DNA from: CAIZQW01 sp942493055
GTDB taxonomy: Bacteria; Verrucomicrobiota; Kiritimatiellia; RFP12; UBA1067
Assembly: GCA_942493055.1 (NCBI GenBank)
Contig: OW818680.1
Span: 6,061,704 to 6,125,703 of the forward strand
Reading direction: 5' to 3'
Length of the DNA: 64,000 bases
Shown here: positions 51,421 through 60,083 of the stretch, one piece after another
Layout: each line of letters begins with the position of its first letter
Position numbering within the stretch: position 1 is the stretch's first letter
Program-made: the position numbers and the translations under genes
Notes under the pieces: generated by a model
What the model was told of the DNA's origin: nothing
What the model saw: the letters and a program-made list of their open reading frames with translations, nothing else
The model's database searches: none

Positions 51421-51927
51421 ATGCTGGCTGGCGAGGGTACGCGCCTAAAAGTCATCAGGGAGAAAGTGTTCGATTTGAATAGGACAGGCAACAAAAAGCC
51501 TCTTTTGCGCCTTTTTCTGGCGATTTTCATCATTTTCTCTCTTTCCGGGGGGGTGTGGCTCCATTTTAAGCGTAATGCGCCGAAGCCCGCAGGGGGGCTG
51601 TTGCAAGCCCGGCCGCCTGCAGGTCAACAGGTCAGCGCCCGACGTTCGGTGGCCCAGCTCAGGCAGTCCGCTCTTAAACGGGCTTCGGCCGCCCCCGTCA
51701 CAAACAATGTGAGCCCGTTTGTCAGCACATTGGGGCCTAAAGCCACCAGCTACCTTGGAAGCATGGCGGCGCTGCGGGAACTTCCGGCCGTCCTGTCCTC
51801 CAACCAGATAGCCACATTGAGGGCTCTCGTCTCCGAGCCTTACAGCCCGTCCTGTCTTATATCCCCGCTGGAATTCAACGGCGTGCAAGCAGCAACTTCG
51901 GATGAATGCCGCTTTATTGCATCTTAA
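51421..51927 (+). CDS. Unknown membrane protein, apparently frameshifted at its C-terminus
   Basis: 168 aa as read. One TM segment (LLRLFLAIFIIFSLSGGVWL, about 28-47) is followed by an Ala/Arg-rich region and a helical part ending ALVSEPYSPSCLISPLEFNG. After that the frame gives VQAATSDECRFIAS. The next frame gives MNAALLHLNERGFERS and ends at a TGA (51950-51952) only 3 bases before the next start. The second version looks more natural, so one base may have been lost or gained near 51890. Start uncertain. Function unknown. Confidence 0.5.
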   Translation: MLAGEGTRLKVIREKVFDLNRTGNKKPLLRLFLAIFIIFSLSGGVWLHFKRNAPKPAGGLLQARPPAGQQVSARRSVAQLRQSALKRASAAPVTNNVSPFVSTLGPKATSYLGSMAALRELPAVLSSNQIATLRALVSEPYSPSCLISPLEFNGVQAATSDECRFIAS

Positions 51928-51955
51928 TGAACGTGGTTTTGAAAGGTCGTGAGTT

Positions 51956-54900
51956 ATGAAAAGTTTATTGACAAATAAGACATTGTTTTTCGCCTTTCTG
52001 ATTTTATGCAGTGTGTCCGCATCAGGTAAGGACGGCAACAGTAAACGATTGAAGGCCGAAGGCCTAGTCGATCTGGTGGCGGCATACCGGAGGCTCCAGT
52101 TTGTATCCCCGCCCGTGTCGGACGGAAAAAGCCGAACACACGACATCGGGCTGGTGGAGTTCTCCCCCGGGAAAGGGGAATGGCCGGTGGCGCTCGCGGC
52201 AAACCTCGTTCAGGGGAAATCCGCGGACGGCAGGCTTTGCTGGCCTTTCAGCATTTATGAAAATCCCGTTACTCACGACATCCATGTCGGAAACGGGGAC
52301 GGACGCGTGATTTATACGCTTGAGCCGGATGCCGACTATGACCAGGAATGGGTTTTCCGCTGCAAGTTCCGGATCGGACAGGATGCGCGAAAAGCTCAGC
52401 CTTTTGAACGATTCAAAAATTTGTTTGCCCCTTCACGCGTCGTGATGACCGGACGATTGGTCCCGGCTGTTGAACCTGACGCGCAGGAAACGGCTTTGAA
52501 AGGGTCTATGGACCCTCTTACTCCTGCGGCTCCTATATCTGTAGCTGACATAGAATTGCAGCCAAATTTTACGCCATTAGCGATGCAAGACGCGCCTGTT
52601 ATGAGCGGCATTTCCGCTGAGGATCCGGGTTCCCCTCCTACAGGGTACAAGGATGGCCTCTATCTCCAGCAAGGAACCAATGGAGTGGCTTATTTAATCC
52701 GGATGGAACAAAATCTGCGCTCTATAGCACGGGCATCCTCCAGTTCCCTGCTGCTCTTTTCAGATGGCTCTGTAGTCGGCGTAGGGTATGATCCTCTGAC
52801 GTACGACCCCTGCGGCCCATCGACGGTACCGCCTGTCAATGCAGTTTTTAGTTTGCCTGAGGATATGACAGGTGTAACGACAATCACGGCAGACTTCACC
52901 AATTACTTTCTCTTCCTGATGGGAGACGGCCATGTCCGGGGCTGGGGGCAGGAAAACAATGCGTGCGGGCGCGGGGATGTCCCGGCCTCAGTCACAAATG
53001 CAATTTCTCTCGTGGCAGGCGCGATGCATGCCGTCGCATTGCTGGAGGGGGGGAGAGTCGTACAATGGGGAGAATCCTCACTTTTGCCCTCCTCCGTGAC
53101 TAACGTGAAGGCTATCGCGGCGGGCGGGACGACTACGCTCGCGCTCCTGCAGAATGGAGCTGTCGTGGAATGGGAATGCGGAAGCACTAATGCGACGTCG
53201 GAGTCCGCAAGCGTGACAAACGCAATAGCCGTTGCAGCCGGGTTCTCTCATAGCCTCGCGCTTCTTGGCGACGGGCGAGTCATGGCCTGGGGCGATAACT
53301 ATTGCGGAGAGATCGATGTGCCTGCATGCGTGACCAACGCAGTCGCGGTTGCGGCGGGGTGGTATCACTCCATGGCGCTCCTTACGAATGGAGAGATCGT
53401 GGTCTGGGGGGATAACTCCTGCGGCCAAACGAACATACCGGACTCCGCGACGAACGCCGTGGCGATATATGCGGTGGACTCTCAATGTCACGCCCTCCTC
53501 CCTGATGGCTCAGCAGTCGTCTGGGGCGGGTGGGCTACAGGGGGCTGTCCTCAGCAGCCGCTCGATACGCTCGGGACCAATGGCCTGTGCCGGATACTCC
53601 AGACCGCCTATTCCGAAGATGCGGGAGACGGTCTTCTCCTGGGGGTGGCCAGGGTGCCTGATGACGTATTTACTGACGGCTGGCCTACGAATGATGTCGT
53701 CGCCTTTGCAGGCGGACTGACGGATGACGCGGACGGTGACGGACTGTCCCTGTTTGATGAAACACGTCACGGGACAGACCCTGCCAATCCTGATTCAGAT
53801 GATGACGGGCTCAATGACGGCGACGAGACCACTGCGCCCTTCCTGACCCTGTGGGATCCGTCCGATCCGGTAGGGCGCGCCTTTTTCGGCTGTGACGCAG
53901 CCCAGGTCACGGCCTCAGACACCGCTCGGGCCGCACGCCTGACAGACGGACGGGTCATTATTTTTACAGGGTCGAGCACAAACATGCTGGTATATACAAA
54001 TGACTGCGGTGCCGCGACGATCGATGCGACCGATTCCTGGATCGCCGCTACGTTGACCAACGGCAACGTCAAAATCTGGCGCGAGGTCGCAGGTGGGCTT
54101 TCCGAGTTCTCCCTGGGATCTACGAATGCGGTAGAAATATCCGGTGGCCTTTCACATCTTCTTGTCAGATACGCAAACGGCAAGGTCTCCTGTCTGAAAC
54201 CGAATAGTTCAACCGGTGTACCCGAGATTTACACGTCCAGCTTTTGCGCGGACACCAGTATCACCAACGCCATTAAAATATCCGCCGGTTCTAGTGCGGA
54301 CGCCATCCTTCTTGCCAACAAATCGTTCCGCTTCGGTGACGCTCTGACATCATCTTCCAGTCTTGAAACGTTTACTGGCACTCCGACTCCTATTCCGCTT
54401 GATGTCGCGGCAGGATCGGACGAGCACTATGTAATCCTGTTTTCAAATGGCTGGGTGAACGCATACGAAGAAGATGGCAGATTCTCCTCAACAAGGACAT
54501 TGTCCGAAAACGGCGTGGTCAAAATCGCGGCGGGCGGAGACACTCAGCTTCTTGCGATTCTTTCCAACGGCACGAATGCCCTGTTCACCACGGGCGGCTC
54601 TTCCTGGAGTCTGACTGCGGATTCCAACGATCTTCTGAACGCCAGGGATATCTGGTGGCGGAGGAACAGCCGGATGTCAGTTTCGCAGACCGGATTAATC
54701 GAAGTCTTACAGAACGCGACGGATTCAGGTATGCGGCTGGACTTCCATGCCGTCGCCGTGACGCCCGGCGGGCTCGCACGGGGTATTGCGATGGCGACCT
54801 CCGGGACATCGCCCCATGACACCGATAGCGACGGTGATCATATTCCCGATGGCTGGGAAATCGTTCACGGTTTTAATCCGGGTGACACTCAGGACGGTAA

Positions 54901-56602
54901 TATGGACAGCGATAGTGACGGGCTGACAAATTACGGCGAATACCTGAATAATACAGACCCCTATGATCCTGACTCTGACGATGACGCCTATCTGGACGGC
55001 TGGGAGGTCGCCAACAACTTCAACCCGAGAGATCCATCAGACACAGGGGCTGATCCCGATGGCGACGGGCTGACGAACGCCAGGGAAAAAATCCTGGGCA
55101 CGAACAAGGATAGCAAAGATACCGACGGCGACGGCCTGAGCGACGGCGCCGAGACCGAGGTGCCATTCCCGATGTTGTGGGATTCGTCCGGCGACACCGG
55201 CATCTCGTTGACCAATCTTTTTGTCCTCCAGGTCACGGCCTCGGACACCGCGCGGGCAGCACGCCTGAAAGACGGACGGGTCATTATTTTTACGGGGTCG
55301 AGCACAAACATGCTGGCGTATACGAATGACTGCGAGGCGGTTGAGGAGATCGATGCAACGGATGCCTGGATCGCCGCCCGTCTGGCCGACGGCAACGTCA
55401 AGATTTGGCGCGAGATCGCGGGTGGGCTTTCCGAGTTCTCCCTTGGATCCACGAATGCGGTTGAGATATCCGGCGGTCTCCGGCACCTTCTCGTCCGGTA
55501 CAAAGACGGCAAGGTCGCCTGCCTGAAGCCTAACACGTCAACCGGGGTTCCGGAGGTTTACACCTCCAGCTTCTGTGCCGGTGTCACCACCGCAAAAAGA
55601 ATATCTGCCGGCTCGGTTGCGGATGCCATCCTTCTCACCGACAATTCATTCCGTTTCGGGGACGCATTGACGACATCGTCTACGACTAAAACCTTCACGG
55701 GCACACCGACGCCGGTTCCCATCGATGTCGCGGCGGGAACGAACAAGAACTACGTCATCCTGTTTTCCAATGGTGTGGCGACCGCATACAAGCAGTTGAC
55801 GTCGGATTACAAAACATCTGCGGGCGTGGTGGCGATCAGCGCTGCGGGCGACGCTCAACTGCTGGCTGTCTTCTCCAACGGCAGCAACGCCGTTTTCACG
55901 ACAGGAGGGACGTCGTGGAATTACACGCAGGTCACCAACAATCTGCTGACCGCCAGGGATCTATGGTGGCGCAGAAACTGCCGCCTGGCCGTTTACGAGT
56001 CTGGCACTCTCGTCCCTATGCAGAATGCCACCGGCTCTGTCCGCAGGCTTGAATTCTTTTCGGTTTCTGTCACGCCAGGCGGGCTGGCAAGGGGCATAGC
56101 GGCAGCCTGTGCCGGTACCTGCCCCACAAATAGCGACACGGACGCGGATGAGCTTCTTGACGGGTGGGAGGCGGCCAACGGGTTCAACCCGCGCGATCCG
56201 TCCGACGCATTCTTGGACACGGATGCCGACAGCATGCCGGACTGGTGGGAGATCATGAATGGCTTTAACCGGTTTGCAGGGAGCGACGCTACTGCCGATG
56301 CGGACGGGGACATGGTTTCAAACGCCCTCGAGTGCGCCCGCGGGACGGATCCCCGCAACCCGGCAAGCGTCAACCGGACGCTGTATGTGGACTCCGATAT
56401 CGGCAGCAATACGTATGACGGCTATTGGAGCTATTTGCGCTCGTATGGGAGAGGCCCGAAAGCGGGCGTCCAGCAGATGATCAACGCTTCGGTTTCCGGG
56501 GATGTGATTGAACTGCGGGGTGCTCCCGCGTTTGCGGACCGGACATTGAACACTGGCGGCAAGGACATCATTCTTGTGCCCGTTGGTTCTGTGCGTTTTT
56601 AG
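51956..56602 (+). CDS. Secreted RCC1-repeat/TSP3 protein with internal 442-residue duplication
   Basis: 1548 aa. The signal peptide (about 1-23) is followed by RCC1-like repeats (about 270-530; AVAAGFSHSLALLGDGRVMAW type). Two long modules follow: A1 (about 645-945) and A2 (about 1089-1385), which repeat each other with an offset of 442 codons. Each is followed by thrombospondin type 3 repeats with Asp-rich DTDSDGD calcium motifs (588-626, 953-1065, 1388-1472). A beta-helix-like end (VDSDIGSNTYDGYW) finishes the protein. A surface propeller/adhesin is likely. A ribosome-binding AAAGG lies 11 bases before the ATG. Confidence 0.85.
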   Translation: MKSLLTNKTLFFAFLILCSVSASGKDGNSKRLKAEGLVDLVAAYRRLQFVSPPVSDGKSRTHDIGLVEFSPGKGEWPVALAANLVQGKSADGRLCWPFSIYENPVTHDIHVGNGDGRVIYTLEPDADYDQEWVFRCKFRIGQDARKAQPFERFKNLFAPSRVVMTGRLVPAVEPDAQETALKGSMDPLTPAAPISVADIELQPNFTPLAMQDAPVMSGISAEDPGSPPTGYKDGLYLQQGTNGVAYLIRMEQNLRSIARASSSSLLLFSDGSVVGVGYDPLTYDPCGPSTVPPVNAVFSLPEDMTGVTTITADFTNYFLFLMGDGHVRGWGQENNACGRGDVPASVTNAISLVAGAMHAVALLEGGRVVQWGESSLLPSSVTNVKAIAAGGTTTLALLQNGAVVEWECGSTNATSESASVTNAIAVAAGFSHSLALLGDGRVMAWGDNYCGEIDVPACVTNAVAVAAGWYHSMALLTNGEIVVWGDNSCGQTNIPDSATNAVAIYAVDSQCHALLPDGSAVVWGGWATGGCPQQPLDTLGTNGLCRILQTAYSEDAGDGLLLGVARVPDDVFTDGWPTNDVVAFAGGLTDDADGDGLSLFDETRHGTDPANPDSDDDGLNDGDETTAPFLTLWDPSDPVGRAFFGCDAAQVTASDTARAARLTDGRVIIFTGSSTNMLVYTNDCGAATIDATDSWIAATLTNGNVKIWREVAGGLSEFSLGSTNAVEISGGLSHLLVRYANGKVSCLKPNSSTGVPEIYTSSFCADTSITNAIKISAGSSADAILLANKSFRFGDALTSSSSLETFTGTPTPIPLDVAAGSDEHYVILFSNGWVNAYEEDGRFSSTRTLSENGVVKIAAGGDTQLLAILSNGTNALFTTGGSSWSLTADSNDLLNARDIWWRRNSRMSVSQTGLIEVLQNATDSGMRLDFHAVAVTPGGLARGIAMATSGTSPHDTDSDGDHIPDGWEIVHGFNPGDTQDGNMDSDSDGLTNYGEYLNNTDPYDPDSDDDAYLDGWEVANNFNPRDPSDTGADPDGDGLTNAREKILGTNKDSKDTDGDGLSDGAETEVPFPMLWDSSGDTGISLTNLFVLQVTASDTARAARLKDGRVIIFTGSSTNMLAYTNDCEAVEEIDATDAWIAARLADGNVKIWREIAGGLSEFSLGSTNAVEISGGLRHLLVRYKDGKVACLKPNTSTGVPEVYTSSFCAGVTTAKRISAGSVADAILLTDNSFRFGDALTTSSTTKTFTGTPTPVPIDVAAGTNKNYVILFSNGVATAYKQLTSDYKTSAGVVAISAAGDAQLLAVFSNGSNAVFTTGGTSWNYTQVTNNLLTARDLWWRRNCRLAVYESGTLVPMQNATGSVRRLEFFSVSVTPGGLARGIAAACAGTCPTNSDTDADELLDGWEAANGFNPRDPSDAFLDTDADSMPDWWEIMNGFNRFAGSDATADADGDMVSNALECARGTDPRNPASVNRTLYVDSDIGSNTYDGYWSYLRSYGRGPKAGVQQMINASVSGDVIELRGAPAFADRTLNTGGKDIILVPVGSVRF
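53903..56110 (+). repeat. In-frame tandem duplication inside the RCC1/TSP3 gene
   Basis: The segment starting CAGGTCACGG at 53903 recurs at 55229, an offset of 1326 bases (442 codons). DNA identity is very high at the start, for example GACGGACGGGTCATTATTTT in both. It falls later, but the protein pattern stays aligned through to PGGLARGIA. Confidence 0.85.
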
Positions 56603-56646
56603 TTAGGATTAGAGGATTGATTTGAAAAGAAAGGGTGGATAAAAAG

Positions 56647-57999
56647 ATGAGAAAAGTGAACATGCTATTGACCGGCGCTCTTGCTTTGGCGGGAGTCCGT
56701 TGTTTCGCGGGCGATCTCGCCATCGAGGGCAACCTGAACGTGACCTCCAACCTGACCAGTTGGAGCCTCTCCACCGCAGGCGCGGCTGTCGGGCTTCTTA
56801 TGGTCGAGGGGAATACTACCATGTCCGGCACGCTGTCTGTCTCAGGACAGCGCATACAGATGGGCACGAATGCGACCTCATCCCATGCCAACACCTTCGT
56901 CTGGTCCGACGGCACCGTGCTTGCAAGCACGGCATCAAACCAATTCAGCGCCTTCGCACTGAACGGGTTCCGTCTGATGGGCGGCCCGATCTATGGCAAC
57001 GGGTATGGAATTACAAATTTCAACCCTTCTGCAGCGGTCCCGACCAATTCCGTGACAGCGGATAAGCTCGCGGCCAATTCTGTTACTTCGGCAAAAATCC
57101 AGGACGGCTCCATCGCCGACGCACACATCGCCGCGAGTGCCGCGATCGCCCAGTCCAAGGTGGCCGGTCTCTCCGCGCTGGCGACCTCGGTAGGCACGCA
57201 CGCCGCAGCCCTCGACAACCCGCATCAGGTGACGGCCGCGCAGGTCGGCGCGTATACAACGAACCAGACCGCCGCTGCCATCGCCTCCGCGATTTCCGGG
57301 ATCAACCTTGGCCTCTTCGTCCAGACGAACCATGCGGGGGATGTCAAGGTCAACGGCCTGCTTTCCGCGAACAGCTTCAAGGGCGACGGCTCGACCCTCA
57401 CGAACCTCAACCTCTCCGCTTATGCGGGGAACAATCTGACATGGGACGGCGCGAGCAACAAGTTGAATGCCGCTGCTGGCTATACCGACTCGAACGCGGT
57501 CGCCGCCGTAATCGCGCAGTGGGCCAGCCTGTCCGACGGCGACGACGACAGCCGCTGGACAGGCACGTCCGCTGGACTCGACCCAGTCACAGGACGGAAT
57601 TCGCTCGGCCTGGGCTCTGCCGCGACCAACAATGTGAACGCTTTCGCTCCGGCCAACCTGGCCGGCTACGCGAGCAGCACGGTCATCTATTCGAACAACC
57701 ATTTCTATGCGGCAGTGCAACTGACCTCAGCCGACGTCACCAATGCGGTCCTCTCCGCCTGGCCGAATCTCGATACGCAGTCGTCGAATGACCTCACCAC
57801 TGCGGGCGGCACGCTGGCCGGCAACCTGAACATGAACAGCGCTCACCGCGTGACAAACCTGGCAGCGCCGCAAGCGGACGGGGACGCCGCCTCGAAGGCT
57901 TATTTGCGCGCGGTGCTGTCCGCGCTCCCGCCGCAAGGCGACTTGGCCATGGGATCGTTTACCAATGGCGCTCCGGCATCCTTCCAGTTGACATTCTAA
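56647..57999 (+). CDS. Secreted tail-fibre-like beta/coiled-coil protein
   Basis: 450 aa from the ATG at 56647, which begins a signal peptide (MLLTGALALAGVRCFAGD). The frame opens 4 codons earlier at a GTG. It has repeated short beta motifs (NLNVTSNLTS, NTTMSGTLSVSG), a segment like DKLAANSVTSAKIQDGSIAD and DNPHQVTAAQVGAYT (about 180-210), both familiar from phage tail-fibre and trimeric proteins. Coiled coils are likely around SAISG. A receptor-binding fibre is suggested. It lies between two RCC1/TSP3 genes, 44 bases after the first stop, so a shared transcript is likely. Confidence 0.65.
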   Translation: MRKVNMLLTGALALAGVRCFAGDLAIEGNLNVTSNLTSWSLSTAGAAVGLLMVEGNTTMSGTLSVSGQRIQMGTNATSSHANTFVWSDGTVLASTASNQFSAFALNGFRLMGGPIYGNGYGITNFNPSAAVPTNSVTADKLAANSVTSAKIQDGSIADAHIAASAAIAQSKVAGLSALATSVGTHAAALDNPHQVTAAQVGAYTTNQTAAAIASAISGINLGLFVQTNHAGDVKVNGLLSANSFKGDGSTLTNLNLSAYAGNNLTWDGASNKLNAAAGYTDSNAVAAVIAQWASLSDGDDDSRWTGTSAGLDPVTGRNSLGLGSAATNNVNAFAPANLAGYASSTVIYSNNHFYAAVQLTSADVTNAVLSAWPNLDTQSSNDLTTAGGTLAGNLNMNSAHRVTNLAAPQADGDAASKAYLRAVLSALPPQGDLAMGSFTNGAPASFQLTF

Positions 58000-58048
58000 C
58001 CCGGATTGCCTGTAGCACAGACTCAATACCCCTTTGACAGGAGAAGCG

Positions 58049-60052
58049 ATGATCTTTAGTAATCCATGTCCCACGTCCCACGTTCCATGTCCCTTGGAAG
58101 GCGAACCTGCTTGTCTCGCCGCAGCCTTGCGTAGGCGGATGGTTAGACGTCCATTTGGATGGCTTATATGTACCCTCCTGCTCGTGGCCAACGGTACGCT
58201 GGCAGACGCACCTGCCTGGTGGCAGACTCGGAATGTGATCAACACCAATATCCCGCCTAAAGACTATGCTGCGCTCAACATGGGGCAGCTCAAGCTGCTC
58301 GCCTTCGCGGCATGGCAGGAAATGGAAACGATTCCCGGGGGGGCAGGCTTCACCCCCGCGTTCACCAATGGCCTGAATAACTATGCCTCAGTGAACGTCG
58401 GCCAGCTCAAAGAGGCGGCACGCCCGTTTTACAGGCGCTTCAGGGTTCCATGCCCTTGGCAGGATACGATCCCAGCAGCCGACTACGCTATCGCGAACAT
58501 CGGACAGGCGAAGTTCCTTTTCAGCTTCGATCCTTGGCACTTCTCGGATGACACGGACGGGGACGGCATTCCTGACGGCTGGGAGGAGGCCTACGGACTA
58601 AATCCGGCCAACCCAGCGGACGCGGGGCTGGATTCAGACCATGACAGCCTCTCCAGTCTGGAGGAGTATCAGAACGGGACCCATCCTGACAGGCCTGACA
58701 CCGACGGCGACGGGATGCTCGATGGCTGGGAAGTGGACTACGACCTTGATCCGGCAGATGCCGCTGACGCCAGCCTCGATGCCGATAACGACGGACTGAC
58801 CAATCTTGAAGAATTTCAGCTTGGCACTTACCCCGATAACCCCGACTCGGACAATGACACCCTCACGGACTTCACTGAACTCAACTGGACAGGTATCATG
58901 GCCTGGGGCTTGAATAACGGTGGTCAGTGCAATGTGCCTGTGCCGTTGACTGATGCTACAGCGGTGGCGGGAGGCTATCTCCACAGCCTGGCTTTGCTCC
59001 GCGACGGCACAGTCCTCGCTTGGGGGAATAACGGTTATGGCCAGTGCAATGTGCCTGTGTCGGCATCCAATGTTATTGCGGTCGCTGCGGGACAATATCA
59101 TTCATTGGTGTTGCGCAAGGACCGAACAATCCTAGCTTGGGGCCATAATAATTTTCAACAATGCAATGTTCCGGCGCAGGCTACGAACGTCATTGCTATT
59201 GCTGCGGGAGCTTATCATTCCCTTGCGGTTTGTTCTGACGGCTCGGTTGTCGCATGGGGCATGAATTTTAATGGCCAGTGCTCGATGCTGTCCTCCGTCA
59301 CTAACGCGGTAGCGGTCGCTGCTGGCGAACGTCATAGCATAGCACTGCTGTCGGACGGCACGGTCGCGGGCGGCGACGCCTCCACGACTAATGTAGTCCG
59401 CATCGCGGCGGGAAAATATCACAGTCTGGCTCTGCGCGGCGACGGTACCGTTGTGGCCTGGGGGGATAGCGCCTACGGTTTGTGCACGGTGCCGACTTCG
59501 GTCACCAATGCCGTAGCAATCGCTGGAGGTGAAGTCCATAGTTTTGCGCTACGCAGTGACGGGAAGGTCGTGGCGTGGGGTATCCCTACTTCCTGGGGTC
59601 CTCTTTCTTATGGCCAGTGCGCTGGGGCGACGAACGTCTTCTCGGCAATCGCCGTCGCGTCCGGCCTCTACCACGGGCTGGCGATTCTCCGGCTGGATCC
59701 CTTGAACAGGGACACCGACAACGACGGCCTGCTTGACGGCTGGGAGGCGACCCATGGCTCAGATCCCCTCAACCCTCTCGATCCGGGCTCGATCGGGATT
59801 GATGTGGACTCCGACGGAGACGGCATGCCCGATCTGTGGGAGATCGCGAACGGCTTCGACCGCTACAGCGATGCCGATGCCGCGCAGGACACGGACGGCG
59901 ACGGGCTATCGAATCTCGATGAGTACCTGCTAGGGACACCGCCCCGCAACGCCGGAAGCGCGCAGCCGCCAGGCACTCAAGAATCGGCTCCTGTTTACGG
60001 GTCAGGCCAGACAGGCCTGCTGATCCTTACTCCTTCACCGACCCGGAACTGA
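58049..60052 (+). CDS. RCC1/TSP3 repeat surface protein, probable C-terminal frameshift
   Basis: 667 aa from the ATG at 58049 (AGGAG 5 bases upstream). A signal-like stretch appears only after about 30 residues (RPFGWLICTLLLVANGTLADA), so a start at 58139 is also possible. Contents are an N-terminal YAALNMGQLK/YASVNVGQLK repeat pair, TSP3 repeats (about 170-280; DTDGDGIPDGWEEAYGL), six or seven RCC1-like blades (about 285-545; AVAAGQYHSLVLRKDRTILAW type) and a second TSP3 stretch (about 555-635). The frame ends SGQTGLLILTPSPTRN. Reading from the next frame at 60022 gives DPYSFTDPELNPFSPLLKG, whose stop overlaps the next gene start (TAATG), the likely original end. Confidence 0.75.
   Translation: MIFSNPCPTSHVPCPLEGEPACLAAALRRRMVRRPFGWLICTLLLVANGTLADAPAWWQTRNVINTNIPPKDYAALNMGQLKLLAFAAWQEMETIPGGAGFTPAFTNGLNNYASVNVGQLKEAARPFYRRFRVPCPWQDTIPAADYAIANIGQAKFLFSFDPWHFSDDTDGDGIPDGWEEAYGLNPANPADAGLDSDHDSLSSLEEYQNGTHPDRPDTDGDGMLDGWEVDYDLDPADAADASLDADNDGLTNLEEFQLGTYPDNPDSDNDTLTDFTELNWTGIMAWGLNNGGQCNVPVPLTDATAVAGGYLHSLALLRDGTVLAWGNNGYGQCNVPVSASNVIAVAAGQYHSLVLRKDRTILAWGHNNFQQCNVPAQATNVIAIAAGAYHSLAVCSDGSVVAWGMNFNGQCSMLSSVTNAVAVAAGERHSIALLSDGTVAGGDASTTNVVRIAAGKYHSLALRGDGTVVAWGDSAYGLCTVPTSVTNAVAIAGGEVHSFALRSDGKVVAWGIPTSWGPLSYGQCAGATNVFSAIAVASGLYHGLAILRLDPLNRDTDNDGLLDGWEATHGSDPLNPLDPGSIGIDVDSDGDGMPDLWEIANGFDRYSDADAAQDTDGDGLSNLDEYLLGTPPRNAGSAQPPGTQESAPVYGSGQTGLLILTPSPTRN
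58100..58138 (-). repeat. Dispersed repeat copy inside the RCC1/TSP3 gene
   Basis: Read on the minus strand, the segment contains CGCAAGGCTGCGGCGAGACA, close to the CCAAGGCTACGGCGGGCA and CTAAAGCTACGGCGGACA units at 38.1-38.4 kb. A CCATGTCCCACGTCCC stretch lies just upstream (58064-58093). Both sit in the N-terminal coding part before the signal-like segment. Confidence 0.6.
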
Positions 60053-60083
60053 ACCCTTTTTCTCCTCTCCTGAAAGGTTAATG

